In this document: piece after piece, positions 1 to 7,853 of the stretch
Numbering within the stretch: position 1 is the first letter of the stretch
How the letters are laid out: the number at the start of each line of letters is the position of its first letter
Source: an uncultured Bacteroidota bacterium
Lineage (GTDB): Bacteria; Bacteroidota; Bacteroidia; 2-12-FULL-35-15
Reading direction: 5' to 3'
Length of the DNA stretch: 10,337 nt
NCBI GenBank assembly: GCA_903833025.1
Contig: CAILDT010000064.1
Coordinates: 1-10,337, forward strand
Position numbers and translations under genes: made by a program
Notes under the pieces: generated by a model
The model's database searches: none
Seen by the model: only the letters and a program-made list of their open reading frames with translations
What the model was told of the DNA's origin: nothing

Positions 1-1
1 A

Positions 2-217
2 CTCGGGATGGCAAAAATAAAAGAAATAAAAGTATTTAATGTGCTTGGGGAGGAGATTCTTCGCTACGCTATAAATGACAAAAGTGCGACAATAGATGTG
101 AGCACCCTGCCCAAAGGGTTGTACTTTGTGGAAGTGTATTTCGATACTTCGGCAGGCTCAGTAATGGCTAAGCTCAATAACCAAGGGGTGAGGAGGAGGA
201 AGTTTGTGAAGGAATAA
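2..217 (+). CDS. 3' end of a T9SS-exported protein (type A sorting domain), 5' truncated
   Basis: This is the C-terminal sorting domain that type IX secretion (Por secretion) uses to send Bacteroidota proteins across the outer membrane; it is usually removed or exchanged for a surface anchor. The visible 69-71 residues show the typical beta-sandwich pattern: a strand with VFNVLGEE, then TIDVSTLPKGLYFVEV, then a basic end with KFVKE. The passenger protein lies upstream of the window, since the frame stays open to the left edge and such a domain is not normally a free protein. The ATG at 8 is therefore probably an internal methionine. Its function cannot be told from this piece. One part of the coding sequence (55-80) is nearly identical to an intergenic repeat 160 bp downstream. 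Confidence 0.8.
   Translation, partial: LGMAKIKEIKVFNVLGEEILRYAINDKSATIDVSTLPKGLYFVEVYFDTSAGSVMAKLNNQGVRRRKFVKE
55..80 (+). repeat. Dispersed short repeat, copy inside the sorting-domain gene
   Basis: This 26-bp stretch matches 242-267 at 24 of 26 positions; only the first and third bases of a central triplet differ (ATA against CTG). In this copy it encodes part of the sorting domain (ILRYAINDK) without breaking the frame or visibly lengthening the domain. The reverse strand of the second copy reads HSERSEES, a peptide signature I associate with a repeat common in Bacteroidota intergenic DNA (recalled, not searched). Confidence 0.7.
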
Positions 218-241
218 AAATAGTTATGAATTATACGGAGG

Positions 242-267
242 GATTCTTCGCTACGCTCTGAATGACA
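242..267 (+). repeat. Dispersed short repeat, intergenic copy
   Basis: This is the second copy of the 26-bp repeat (24/26 identical to 55-80), lying between the sorting-domain stop codon and the terminator. It has no reading frame of its own that I would call a gene. A minus-strand frame through it (64-276) looks like a by-product of the repeat. Whether the family is mobile, structural or a recombination relic cannot be decided from two copies. Confidence 0.7.
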
Positions 268-274
268 ATTACAC

Positions 275-309
275 AAAAAAACTCTTTACAGAAATGTAAG
301 GATTTTTTT
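275..309 (+). terminator. Intrinsic terminator after the sorting-domain gene
   Basis: A 7-bp stem, CTTTACA (284-290) with TGTAAGG (295-301, one G-T wobble), closes a GAAA tetraloop and is followed by seven T residues at 303-309. An A-tract at 275-281 precedes it, so the structure could also work on the other strand. It separates the T9SS gene from the carA promoter, which starts 24 nt further on. Confidence 0.75.
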
Positions 310-332
310 ATCATCAGAAAAGAAAAAGGGAG

Positions 333-340
333 TATCTTTG
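333..340 (+). promoter_or_regulatory. Bacteroidota-type -7 promoter element for carA
   Basis: TATCTTTG fits the TAnnTTTG -7 consensus of the Bacteroidota primary sigma factor exactly. A transcript would begin around 345-348, only about 10 nt before the ATG at 356. I do not see a clear TTTG at the -33 position. The in-frame TTG at 338 lies inside this element, so it cannot be the start codon of an mRNA made from this promoter. Confidence 0.7.
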
Positions 341-355
341 CGAAAAATAAAAAAT

Positions 356-1465
356 ATGAAGTACATTACTAAATCACCCGCCATATTATTACTGGAAGAT
401 GGCAAAGTGTTTCACGGAAAAGCTGCTGGTACTGTGGGTACTGCCACTGGTGAAATTTGTTTTAATACGGGTATGACTGGTTATCAGGAGATATTTACTG
501 ACCCATCGTATTTTGGGCAAATAATAGTTACTACCAATGTGCATATTGGTAATTATGGCGTGAATAAGGATGAGGTGGAGTCGGACTCGATTAAAATTGC
601 AGGATTGATTTGTAAACAGTTTGAAACGTTTCATTCGAGAAAACGAAGTGATGGTTCGTTGGAAGATTATTTTGTAAGTAATGGTATTGTTGCTATTTCG
701 GATGTGGATACGCGTGCTATTGTGAGGTACATAAGAGATAAAGGGGCAATGAATTGTATTATTTCTTCTGAAACTCAAGATATTGAAGTGTTGAAAAAGA
801 AACTCGCCAAAGTGCCTTCGATGGTGGGGTTGGAGCTTTCATCGAAAGTGAGTACTAAAAAGCCATATTTTGTGGGTGATGTTAATGCTGAATATAAAGT
901 GGCGGTGCTTGATTTGGGTGTGAAGAAAAACATTCTTCGGTCGTTAGTAGAGCGTGGTTGTTACTTGCAAGTTTTTCCGCAGAAAACTACTTTGGCAGAG
1001 ATGATGAAATGGGAACCCGATGGATTTATGATTAGTAACGGACCTGGCGACCCAGGCGTAATGGCGGATGAAGTAGCTACGGTGAAAGAAATTATTAATG
1101 GTGGTATTCCTGTTTTTGGGATTTGCCTTGGACATCAACTTATTGCTGAAGCATCAGGAATTTCTACGTTTAAAATGCACAAAGGGCATCGCGGTATAAA
1201 TCATCCGGTGCAAAATATTATTACGGGCAAAAGTGAAATTACGTCGCAAAACCACGGATTTGGGGTAAAAGCGGAGGATGTGGCGAAGGTTAAAAATATG
1301 GAAGTAACGCACATTAACTTAAATGATAAGACTATTGAGGGGTTGCGATATACGGATAGAAATGTGTTTTCGGTTCAGTACCACCCAGAAGCGTGCCCCG
1401 GACCATTGGATGCAAGGTATTTATTTGATGATTTTATTGGGATGATTTCAAGCGTGAAGGCGTAA
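356..1465 (+). CDS. carA: Carbamoyl-phosphate synthase small (glutaminase) subunit
   Basis: CarA hydrolyses glutamine and passes ammonia through a tunnel to CarB, which makes carbamoyl phosphate for pyrimidine and arginine synthesis in the cytoplasm. The 369-residue protein is of normal family length (E. coli 382). The N-terminal small-chain domain covers about residues 1-150, with FHGKAAG and NTGMTGYQEI. A class I glutamine amidotransferase domain follows, with the nucleophile Cys257 in FGICLGHQL and His343/Glu345 in QYHPEACPGP; the triad is complete. The ATG at 356 is chosen because an in-frame TTG at 338 falls inside the promoter element. The gene appears to be transcribed alone; carB is not in the window. 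A shift to acyltransferase genes after a 225-nt gap suggests no functional link to the downstream operon. Confidence 0.96.
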   Translation: MKYITKSPAILLLEDGKVFHGKAAGTVGTATGEICFNTGMTGYQEIFTDPSYFGQIIVTTNVHIGNYGVNKDEVESDSIKIAGLICKQFETFHSRKRSDGSLEDYFVSNGIVAISDVDTRAIVRYIRDKGAMNCIISSETQDIEVLKKKLAKVPSMVGLELSSKVSTKKPYFVGDVNAEYKVAVLDLGVKKNILRSLVERGCYLQVFPQKTTLAEMMKWEPDGFMISNGPGDPGVMADEVATVKEIINGGIPVFGICLGHQLIAEASGISTFKMHKGHRGINHPVQNIITGKSEITSQNHGFGVKAEDVAKVKNMEVTHINLNDKTIEGLRYTDRNVFSVQYHPEACPGPLDARYLFDDFIGMISSVKA

Positions 1466-1499
1466 GTTAATTAATCAAAAAGAAAAAACCCTCAAAAAA

Positions 1500-1579
1500 C
1501 AACTCCTCATTAGAGGTTTGCCAAAAGTAACTACTTTGCCCCAACTCCTAATACGAGTTTAGTCCAAAGTAATTTTTGC
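1500..1579 (+). repeat. Diverged tandem duplication (about 40 bp, two copies) in the carA-acyltransferase spacer
   Basis: Positions 1500-1539 and 1542-1579 align as two copies that share CAACTCCT at the start, a GAG-TTT core, an AAAGTAA block and TTTGC or TTGC at the end, with a few indels. The first copy also holds an imperfect inverted repeat, CAAAAGTA/TACTTTG (1522-1538). There is no T-tract, so it is not a convincing terminator. The rest of the 225-nt gap (1466-1690) is AT-rich and holds only the promoter element below. Confidence 0.45.
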
Positions 1580-1637
1580 AACATTAAAAACATCTCTTAT
1601 CAAACTACTTTATAATTAATTCTTTGTACTTATTTAG

Positions 1638-1645
1638 TACTTTTG
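1638..1645 (+). promoter_or_regulatory. Putative -7 promoter element of the five-gene operon
   Basis: TACTTTTG fits TAnnTTTG and lies 45 nt before the ATG at 1691. A start near 1650-1653 would give a leader of about 40 nt, beginning at or within a small inverted repeat, CCGTT/AACGG (1649-1660). A TTTG at 1623-1626 is too close to act as the -33 element (11 bp instead of about 19-21), so the upstream element is unclear. No other promoter-like motif stands out before the genes downstream. Confidence 0.5.
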
Positions 1646-1690
1646 CCACCGTTGAAACGGCTCTGATTATATAAAGAACCGACAAATTTT

Positions 1691-3157
1691 ATGATTTTTA
1701 ATTCAGTAACCTACATTCTTTTTCTTTTTCTCGCCGTTTTGCTCTACTGGGTTTTGCCGCTACGCATAGGAAGATTAATGCTTTTTACGGGCAGTTTGGT
1801 TTTTTATGGTTTCTGGCGATGGGAATTTATCCCGCTATTATTAATCGCCGCCATTGTTGATTATTGGTGTTCCATTCAAATTGATAAACGAGAAGAGCAA
1901 AAATCGCGCTTACGTTTTTTGATTTTTAGTTTGATAATTAATTTAGGAATCCTTTTTTACTTTAAATATTTATTGTTTTTTACTACCAATGTGGTGTGGG
2001 CATTAAATGTTTTTGGCTGCAAAATAGATATTCCTCATTTAGATATTATTCTTCCTTTAGGTATAAGTTTTTATACGTTTGAAACCATAAGTTACACTGT
2101 GGATGTTTATCGCAGACAAATAAAACCGGAACGTAACTTTTTAACGTATGCCACTTTCTTGGTTTATTTTCCACATTTAATTGCTGGTCCGGTTTTAAGA
2201 GCATCAGAAATATTGCCACAACTAAAAATAAAAAAAGCATTTAATAACGAATTTATTATTGAAGGAATAAAACGCGTCATACAAGGTTTGTTTTTAAAAG
2301 TTGTTTTAGCCGATAACATTGCACAATATGTAAACGAAGGATTTGCTTTAAACCCCTCTGCTTTAAGCGCGATAGATGTATTAACGTTAGCATTTATGTT
2401 CGGACTTCAAATTTATTTTGATTTCAGTGCCTATTCTCACATCGCAATAGGCAGTGCAAAAATGATGGGAATTAATTTTCCTGAGAATTTTAATTTCCCT
2501 TATGCTGCATCTTCTTTCAGAGAATTTTGGAAACGCTGGCACATCTCCTTATCAAGCTGGATAAGAGATTACTTGTATTTGCCAATAATGAAAACAAAAG
2601 TGGTGAGCGATGGAGCAACAGGAATAGGCAATGTGCTAAGTGATAACCAACCGAAACGAAATAGAAATGTCGCGCTGTTTTTAACGTGGTCTATTATGGG
2701 GCTTTGGCACGGTGCTAACTGGACGTTTATTTTTTGGGGAATTTATCACGCGAGTTTTGTTTTTATTGAAAGGATGATAAATAAATTCAGAAAAAAATCA
2801 GAAGCTTCAAATTGGGTAAAATCTTTTTTGAGTTGGGGTATCGTAATTCCTATCGCTATGCTAAGCTGGATTCCTTTTAGGGCAGCTAATATGGGCGTAG
2901 TTTGGAAAATGTACGGTAAATTATTTCATATAAAAGAATATTCTTTTTTAGGAATGAAAGAAAATATTTACATCGTTTGCGCACTTTTATTTTTTCTCAC
3001 CACATTAATGTATTTGTATAAAACATATTTCTCAAGTAAAATTCAACGCGTTATACTTCTACCTTCTTTAGTGCGGATTAGCGCATATACAGTGATGATA
3101 ATATTAGTGTTTTGTTTTTTACGACCGATAAGTCAGTTTATTTATTTCCAATTTTAA
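1691..3157 (+). CDS. MBOAT-family membrane O-acyltransferase (AlgI/DltB type)
   Basis: Proteins of this family carry acyl groups, usually acetyl, across the inner membrane to extracytoplasmic polymers such as alginate, cellulose or teichoic acid. The 488-residue protein is strongly hydrophobic with about 10-12 membrane segments and opens with MIFNSVTYILFLF, the usual AlgI-like start. Family landmarks are PLGISFYTFET (about 122-132), PHLIAGPV (161-168), the FREFWKRWHISLSSW block with His284, and GLWHGANW with the near-invariant His340. Both histidines associated with catalysis are present. It leads a five-gene operon and its stop lies 4 nt before the next start. AlgI normally works with a periplasmic SGNH-type partner (AlgJ/AlgX); none is recognisable here, so the acceptor and the partner are unknown. 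The neighbours favour a surface glycan as the acceptor. Confidence 0.92.
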   Translation: MIFNSVTYILFLFLAVLLYWVLPLRIGRLMLFTGSLVFYGFWRWEFIPLLLIAAIVDYWCSIQIDKREEQKSRLRFLIFSLIINLGILFYFKYLLFFTTNVVWALNVFGCKIDIPHLDIILPLGISFYTFETISYTVDVYRRQIKPERNFLTYATFLVYFPHLIAGPVLRASEILPQLKIKKAFNNEFIIEGIKRVIQGLFLKVVLADNIAQYVNEGFALNPSALSAIDVLTLAFMFGLQIYFDFSAYSHIAIGSAKMMGINFPENFNFPYAASSFREFWKRWHISLSSWIRDYLYLPIMKTKVVSDGATGIGNVLSDNQPKRNRNVALFLTWSIMGLWHGANWTFIFWGIYHASFVFIERMINKFRKKSEASNWVKSFLSWGIVIPIAMLSWIPFRAANMGVVWKMYGKLFHIKEYSFLGMKENIYIVCALLFFLTTLMYLYKTYFSSKIQRVILLPSLVRISAYTVMIILVFCFLRPISQFIYFQF

Positions 3158-3161
3158 ATTA

Positions 3162-5753
3162 ATGATACTGCGAGGACAACGTAAAACAACCAAGAATAAA
3201 AAGAGAAGCAAAAAGAAAATAGTTGCCATCTCACTTTTTATTTTACTACTTATTTTTTTAGTGGGAAATCATTATGCTTCCAAAACATTGCAAACAAAAG
3301 GTTATACGGACTTATTGGATTTTGTAAAAACTGTTTCATCTAATTATTGGAATGGAATGAGTGCGAAACCGGAAAAAATTTCCATTGAAATAAAAGAGAA
3401 AGATTTTAAGTTTTTAGAAAAGAACAGAGAAAGGGCGTTGGAAAGAAATGTAATAATAAATAATATTGATGGTGATTATGTGCCAGCAACTTTAGAATAT
3501 CAGGGCAAAAAAATGAAAGTGAAGTTGCGCCTGAAAGGGCATATGACAGACCATTTGCAGGATAATAAATGGTCGTTTAGAATAAAAGTAAAAGATAAAG
3601 ATTCGTTTATGGGAATGAAACGGTTTTCGTTTCAGCATCCCGGAACACGCGGTTATGTTTACGAATGGATATACCACGAGCTGATGAAAAGAGAAGGAAT
3701 AATAGCATTGAGATATAAATTTATTAATCTTACAATGAACGGTCGTGATTGGGGAATATATGCTGTAGAGGAAAATTTTGATAAAGAATTAATAGAAAAT
3801 AATCAACGGATAAATGCACCCATCATTCGTTTTAATCCTGATTTGTATTGGGTTAACCGTTATAATATGATGACACATCAGGCATCAGCTGATGAGTTTT
3901 CTTCTTATTATTCAGCACCAGCGGAAGCGTATAATGAAGAAGCTGTTGTTTCTGATTCAACACAAAAGAAATATTTTTTAAAAGCAATGGCTTTAGTAGA
4001 AGGGTTAAGAAGTAAAAAACTTTCTGTGGATGAAGTTTTTGATATTGAAAGGTTGGCAAAATTTCACGCCATAATTGATTTGGTTGGTGGCGAGCATAGC
4101 ATTGACTGGAGCGATATAAAGTATTATTATAATCCAGTGCAAGGGAGATTAGAACCGGTTGCTTATGAAAGTTTCACCGATTTTCCTGCACGTGACATTA
4201 CTGGTAGTTATAAATATATTCAACTCGATAGTATGAATGAAAATTATGAAGATTGGCATACGGCTATTTTCAGTAATGCAAAATTCTTCAGTTTATATAT
4301 TAAAGAATTAGAAAGAATTTCGGAACCTTCGTATATGGATAATTTCTTTTCTTCTGCTAATTCAGAATTAAGTACTAATCTGAAAATACTTAATAAAGAG
4401 TTTCCATACAAGAAATTTGATAAGCAAGGATATTACAGAAATCAAATGATGATTAAAAAAGTGTTGGCAACGCCTAAAGCTATTCACGCATATTTTGTTG
4501 GGCAATCGAATAATAAAATTCATTTGCAACTTGGAGAAATAGAATCATTGCCTGTTGAAATAAAATATGTTTCTGTTGGAAATATAAAAGTTTTTCCCGC
4601 TTCTCAAATTATACTTTCGGCTAAACAAAGAAATCAATATGTGAATTTCAAAAACTATGATCTTACATTGCCACCTGATTTTCGTTGGAATGATTCATTG
4701 ATTAATAATCTGAAAGTATGTTATTCAATACTTGGTGCTACAAAGCAGGATGAAGCCATTGTGTTCAGGTATCCGCATACTGATAAAGAATTTATATCCG
4801 ATGATTTAAAAAACAAAAAGGGAAATATAAATGAGTTTCCATTTTTAACTATTGATGATAACAACAAAACTATTTTTATTAAGAAAGGGAAACAAACAAT
4901 TAATAAAGATTTGATTATTCCTTCTGGTTACACAGTGTTTGCAAATAGCAGCGTTTCGCTTGATATTATTAACAAAGCAAAAGTAATTTCGTATTCATCA
5001 TTTATCTTTTCAGGAAATGAAGAGGAACAAATTAAAATTGAATCGACCGATTCAACATCTCAAGGAATTGAATTTATAGATGCTCCGAAATCAAAATTCA
5101 GCTACGTTGTTTTTAAACGTATGCCAAAAGTAAAAGAGGAACAATGGGCAAGAACAGGTGCCGTTACTTTTTATGAATCGCCTGTGGAATTTAATAACTG
5201 TTGTTTTTATAATTGCAAAGCAGAAGATGAAGTAAGTGTTATTCGTTCCGATTTTTCTTTTAATTATTGTTTGTTTCATAAAATGCACGATGATGCTATA
5301 GACGCAGACTTCTCTGATGGAACGGTTAGTAATTCTGTGTTTGAAAACTGTGATGAAAATGCCTTTGACCTTACAATGGCGAAAGTAAAAGTAAAAGCTA
5401 TTTATGTGAATGGTGCTAATAATAAGGCATTCAATGTGAAAGCAGGTGCGCAGTTAAAGGGTGATGATGTTAGAATTAAAAACGCTTACATTGCTATTTC
5501 TGCGGAAGATTTGTCTTCTATAGATTTGCAAAAAGTAACTATAACTGATTCTGAATACGGATTGGTTGCTTATAAAAACAAACCAGGTGGCGGGCATCCA
5601 AGAATTACTGTAAAAGGAATTTCTTTTACGAACGTGAAGAATAATTATTTAAGAGAAAAGAAATCAACCATTATTGTTGATGGGAAAGAAATAGAAGAAG
5701 AAGTGAAGGATGTTGAAAACATTATTAAAGGTGATAAAAGGAAAAGTAAATAA
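3162..5753 (+). CDS. Membrane-anchored CotH-like protein with C-terminal right-handed beta-helix
   Basis: The 863-residue protein has a very basic N-terminus, one membrane segment (about 20-37) and a long presumably periplasmic part. Residues about 72-345 resemble the CotH family, an atypical protein kinase fold first known from spore coat: an N-terminal beta region, KLRLKGHMTDHL, KWSFRIKVK, then MNGRDWGIYAVEENFD. The later motif where CotH kinases carry an Asn/Asp and then a WDxD-like metal site reads HSIDWSD (312-318) and AYESFTD (334-340), so activity is uncertain. Residues about 560-840 show short beta-repeats with Asn/Asp turns (DDAIDADFSDGTVSNSVFENC-like, near 709) typical of parallel beta-helix proteins such as pectate lyases and AlgG-type epimerases. 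The start gives a 4-nt gap to the acyltransferase, and the 3' end overlaps the next gene by 44 nt. A role in holding or modifying a glycan in the periplasm is an inference. Confidence 0.72.
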   Translation: MILRGQRKTTKNKKRSKKKIVAISLFILLLIFLVGNHYASKTLQTKGYTDLLDFVKTVSSNYWNGMSAKPEKISIEIKEKDFKFLEKNRERALERNVIINNIDGDYVPATLEYQGKKMKVKLRLKGHMTDHLQDNKWSFRIKVKDKDSFMGMKRFSFQHPGTRGYVYEWIYHELMKREGIIALRYKFINLTMNGRDWGIYAVEENFDKELIENNQRINAPIIRFNPDLYWVNRYNMMTHQASADEFSSYYSAPAEAYNEEAVVSDSTQKKYFLKAMALVEGLRSKKLSVDEVFDIERLAKFHAIIDLVGGEHSIDWSDIKYYYNPVQGRLEPVAYESFTDFPARDITGSYKYIQLDSMNENYEDWHTAIFSNAKFFSLYIKELERISEPSYMDNFFSSANSELSTNLKILNKEFPYKKFDKQGYYRNQMMIKKVLATPKAIHAYFVGQSNNKIHLQLGEIESLPVEIKYVSVGNIKVFPASQIILSAKQRNQYVNFKNYDLTLPPDFRWNDSLINNLKVCYSILGATKQDEAIVFRYPHTDKEFISDDLKNKKGNINEFPFLTIDDNNKTIFIKKGKQTINKDLIIPSGYTVFANSSVSLDIINKAKVISYSSFIFSGNEEEQIKIESTDSTSQGIEFIDAPKSKFSYVVFKRMPKVKEEQWARTGAVTFYESPVEFNNCCFYNCKAEDEVSVIRSDFSFNYCLFHKMHDDAIDADFSDGTVSNSVFENCDENAFDLTMAKVKVKAIYVNGANNKAFNVKAGAQLKGDDVRIKNAYIAISAEDLSSIDLQKVTITDSEYGLVAYKNKPGGGHPRITVKGISFTNVKNNYLREKKSTIIVDGKEIEEEVKDVENIIKGDKRKSK

Positions 5754-6795
5754 AATTATTTCATTATTCTTAGGAATATTATTTCAGTCTGCTATAGTAT
5801 CAGCGCAGGTTGTTTCTCCATTTAATAATCTTTGTATAAAAGATTCTTCAAAAAGTTATTCTTTTATAGTCAGTGGTCATTTTCACGGAGCATCTACCAA
5901 TGCCTCTACTTTTCCTGCTTCCAGTTTGTTAGCAAATATTGATTCGTTAAATGCATTGAACCCTTTATTTTTAATGAGTTTGGGTGATATGTTTTTAGAT
6001 GTTGATGATACTTATATTAATCATTACAGGAGTAGTTTGTTTTCCAAGTTAAAGATGCCTCTGTTAAATGCTGTTGGTAACCACGATTTGGCTCACAATG
6101 TTTATGAAAAGCTTTATGGTAAAACTTTTTATTCTTTTACTCACAACTCTGAATTATATATTGTTCTTAATACTGAAATGAATGATGGCAGTATTAAAGA
6201 TGAACAGTTGAAACTGCTTTCGAATTCAATTGATACAGCTTTAACGAATAAAATAAAGAATGTGTTTATCTTTTCTCACCGTCCGATTTGGGCAGAGCGA
6301 ATAGACAAATACAAAAAACTATTTAGTGATAATACACGTACTGCTATTGGGAATAATAATTTTATTGAAGAGATAAAACCTCTGTTACAAAAGATTTCTA
6401 AAAACAAAAATGTATATTGGATATCAGGTTCTATGGGTGGTATGGCTCCAGCTTCTTTTTTTTATGATAAGGAAGAAGAAACAAATGTTACGTATATGTG
6501 TACCGCCATCCGTGATTTGCCTAGAGATGCAGTTTTGAGAATTGATTTTAATGATGACATTGTTTCTATGAAAGGAATATCACTTACAGGGCAACAGTTA
6601 TTACCCATTGAAAATTATAATATTAATTACTGGAATAAAAATACAGCACCTGAACAGTCATTTAACTTTAGGTTGTTACCCTATTTAACCAAGCAAATGC
6701 TAATGCACCATTACTTTTGGTTTGGTTTTGGTTTTTGTCTGCTACTAATTTTTTGCATTTCATTTATCAGGAAGAGATGGAAAAAAAGAAAATAG
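5710..6795 (+). CDS. Exported metallophosphoesterase-like protein with C-terminal membrane anchor
   Basis: The 361-residue protein has a signal peptide (basic residues to 15, hydrophobic 16-30, likely cleavage in VSA|Q at 32/33), a calcineurin-like phosphoesterase core, and a C-terminal membrane segment (about 335-353) with the tail RKRWKKRK. The domain would sit in the periplasm on the inner membrane. Visible metal motifs are LGD (91-93), GNHD (123-126) and FSHRPIW (188-194). The first motif, normally DxH, reads SGHFHG (55-60), and the usual final GHxH is absent; SGSMGG (239-244) stands at about that place. The fold is likely but the full two-metal site is not assured. The start overlaps the preceding gene by 44 nt; a GTG at 5731 would also keep the signal peptide. 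The substrate is unknown. Confidence 0.78.
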   Translation: MLKTLLKVIKGKVNKIISLFLGILFQSAIVSAQVVSPFNNLCIKDSSKSYSFIVSGHFHGASTNASTFPASSLLANIDSLNALNPLFLMSLGDMFLDVDDTYINHYRSSLFSKLKMPLLNAVGNHDLAHNVYEKLYGKTFYSFTHNSELYIVLNTEMNDGSIKDEQLKLLSNSIDTALTNKIKNVFIFSHRPIWAERIDKYKKLFSDNTRTAIGNNNFIEEIKPLLQKISKNKNVYWISGSMGGMAPASFFYDKEEETNVTYMCTAIRDLPRDAVLRIDFNDDIVSMKGISLTGQQLLPIENYNINYWNKNTAPEQSFNFRLLPYLTKQMLMHHYFWFGFGFCLLLIFCISFIRKRWKKRK

Positions 6796-7835
6796 TTTTC
6801 CTTTATACTGAACTCGCTACTTACTTTCTTGCTTGTATCGAAACGTTGTTGCAGTATCCAGAAGTGGAAGTACACATTGTGCGTTGGGCGATTAATAAAG
6901 AAGCTCCGTTTCATTTTTCTTTTCCTGATAATATTAAAATTTATAATCGAAATGAATATTCTTCGGATCAACTACAGCAATTAATTGCTTCCATTAATCC
7001 TTCTGTTTTATATTCAAGCGGATGGATGGATAAAGATTATTTGTTGATTTGTAAACAATATAAAAATAAAATTCCTGTAATAGTTGGTTTTGATAATCAA
7101 TGGAAAGGTTCATTAAAACAACGATTTGCAACTCTTGTAAGTCCTTTTAAAATATTAAATCATTTTACACATTGCTGGGTGCCTGGGAAATTACAAGAAG
7201 ACTATGCACTTCGATTGGGTTTTAAAAAGCAAAATATTCTCACTGGTTTTTATTGTTGTGATTTTGATTTGTTCCATAACCAATACCTTGCAAACAAACA
7301 ACAAAAGCAACAACATTTTCCACATCGGTTTATTTATGTTGGAAGGTATGTGGAGCATAAAGGAATAAAAGATTTATGGAATGCATTTATTGAAATACAA
7401 AAGGAAATGCCGAACGATTGGGAGTTATGGTGTTTTGGAGTGGGTGATGTTTCAATAATTAATCATCCTAAAATAAAACACTTTGGTTTTGTGCAGCCCA
7501 ATGAGTTGCCGAAATATATAAAAGATGCCGGAGTATTTGTCTTACCAAGTCATTTTGAACCGTGGGGCGTGGTGGTTCACGAGTTTGCTTCAGCGGGTTT
7601 TCCAATTATATGTACAGATGAAGTAGGAGCAAGAACTGCTTTTGTGGAGAATAATGTAAATGGAACTATTTACAAATCGGGAGATATTAATCAGTTGAAA
7701 GAGGCGATGAAGAAAATAATAAAACAAACTGATAAGGAGTTAAACGCAATGGGGGAGATAAGTGTAGAGAAAGCGAAACAAATTACTCCTGAAAAATGGG
7801 CGAATACATTGCTGTCGATAATAAATATTAAATAA
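6777..7835 (+). CDS. GT4-family glycosyltransferase
   Basis: This is a cytoplasmic retaining glycosyltransferase of GT-B fold that would move a sugar from a nucleotide donor to a lipid-linked or other glycan acceptor. It has 352 residues and no membrane segment. The N-terminal half starts with the first Rossmann strand (KKIVFLY). The C-terminal half has FIYVGRYVEHKG, LPSHFEPWGVVVHEFASAGFP with the ExxxxxxxE pair Glu261/Glu269 that marks GT4, and ICTDEVGA. The frame is open to 6717, but the ATG at 6777 is preferred: it follows AGGAAGAG directly, gives a normal GT4 N-terminus, and overlaps the previous stop by only 19 nt. Donor and acceptor cannot be told from sequence. Its place in the operon points to a surface glycan or glycolipid. 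Confidence 0.9.
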   Translation: MEKKKIVFLYTELATYFLACIETLLQYPEVEVHIVRWAINKEAPFHFSFPDNIKIYNRNEYSSDQLQQLIASINPSVLYSSGWMDKDYLLICKQYKNKIPVIVGFDNQWKGSLKQRFATLVSPFKILNHFTHCWVPGKLQEDYALRLGFKKQNILTGFYCCDFDLFHNQYLANKQQKQQHFPHRFIYVGRYVEHKGIKDLWNAFIEIQKEMPNDWELWCFGVGDVSIINHPKIKHFGFVQPNELPKYIKDAGVFVLPSHFEPWGVVVHEFASAGFPIICTDEVGARTAFVENNVNGTIYKSGDINQLKEAMKKIIKQTDKELNAMGEISVEKAKQITPEKWANTLLSIINIK

Positions 7836-7853
7836 TGAATCAACAATTGATAG

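Noticed and set aside
64..276. Minus-strand gene containing HSERSEES
   Set aside because: The frame runs through the dispersed repeat, the terminator-proximal spacer and antisense to the sorting domain; it has no domain and is explained by the repeat.
1491..1518. Hairpin CCTC/GAGG after carA as a terminator
   Set aside because: Only about four to seven imperfect pairs with no U-run; too weak to support.
1522..1538. Terminator of carA
   Set aside because: The stem is short with a bulged A and no T-tract follows.
6717..6776. Longer N-terminus of the glycosyltransferase
   Set aside because: The extra 20 residues overlap the membrane anchor of the previous gene in another frame and do not fit a GT4 N-terminus; the ATG at 6777 does.
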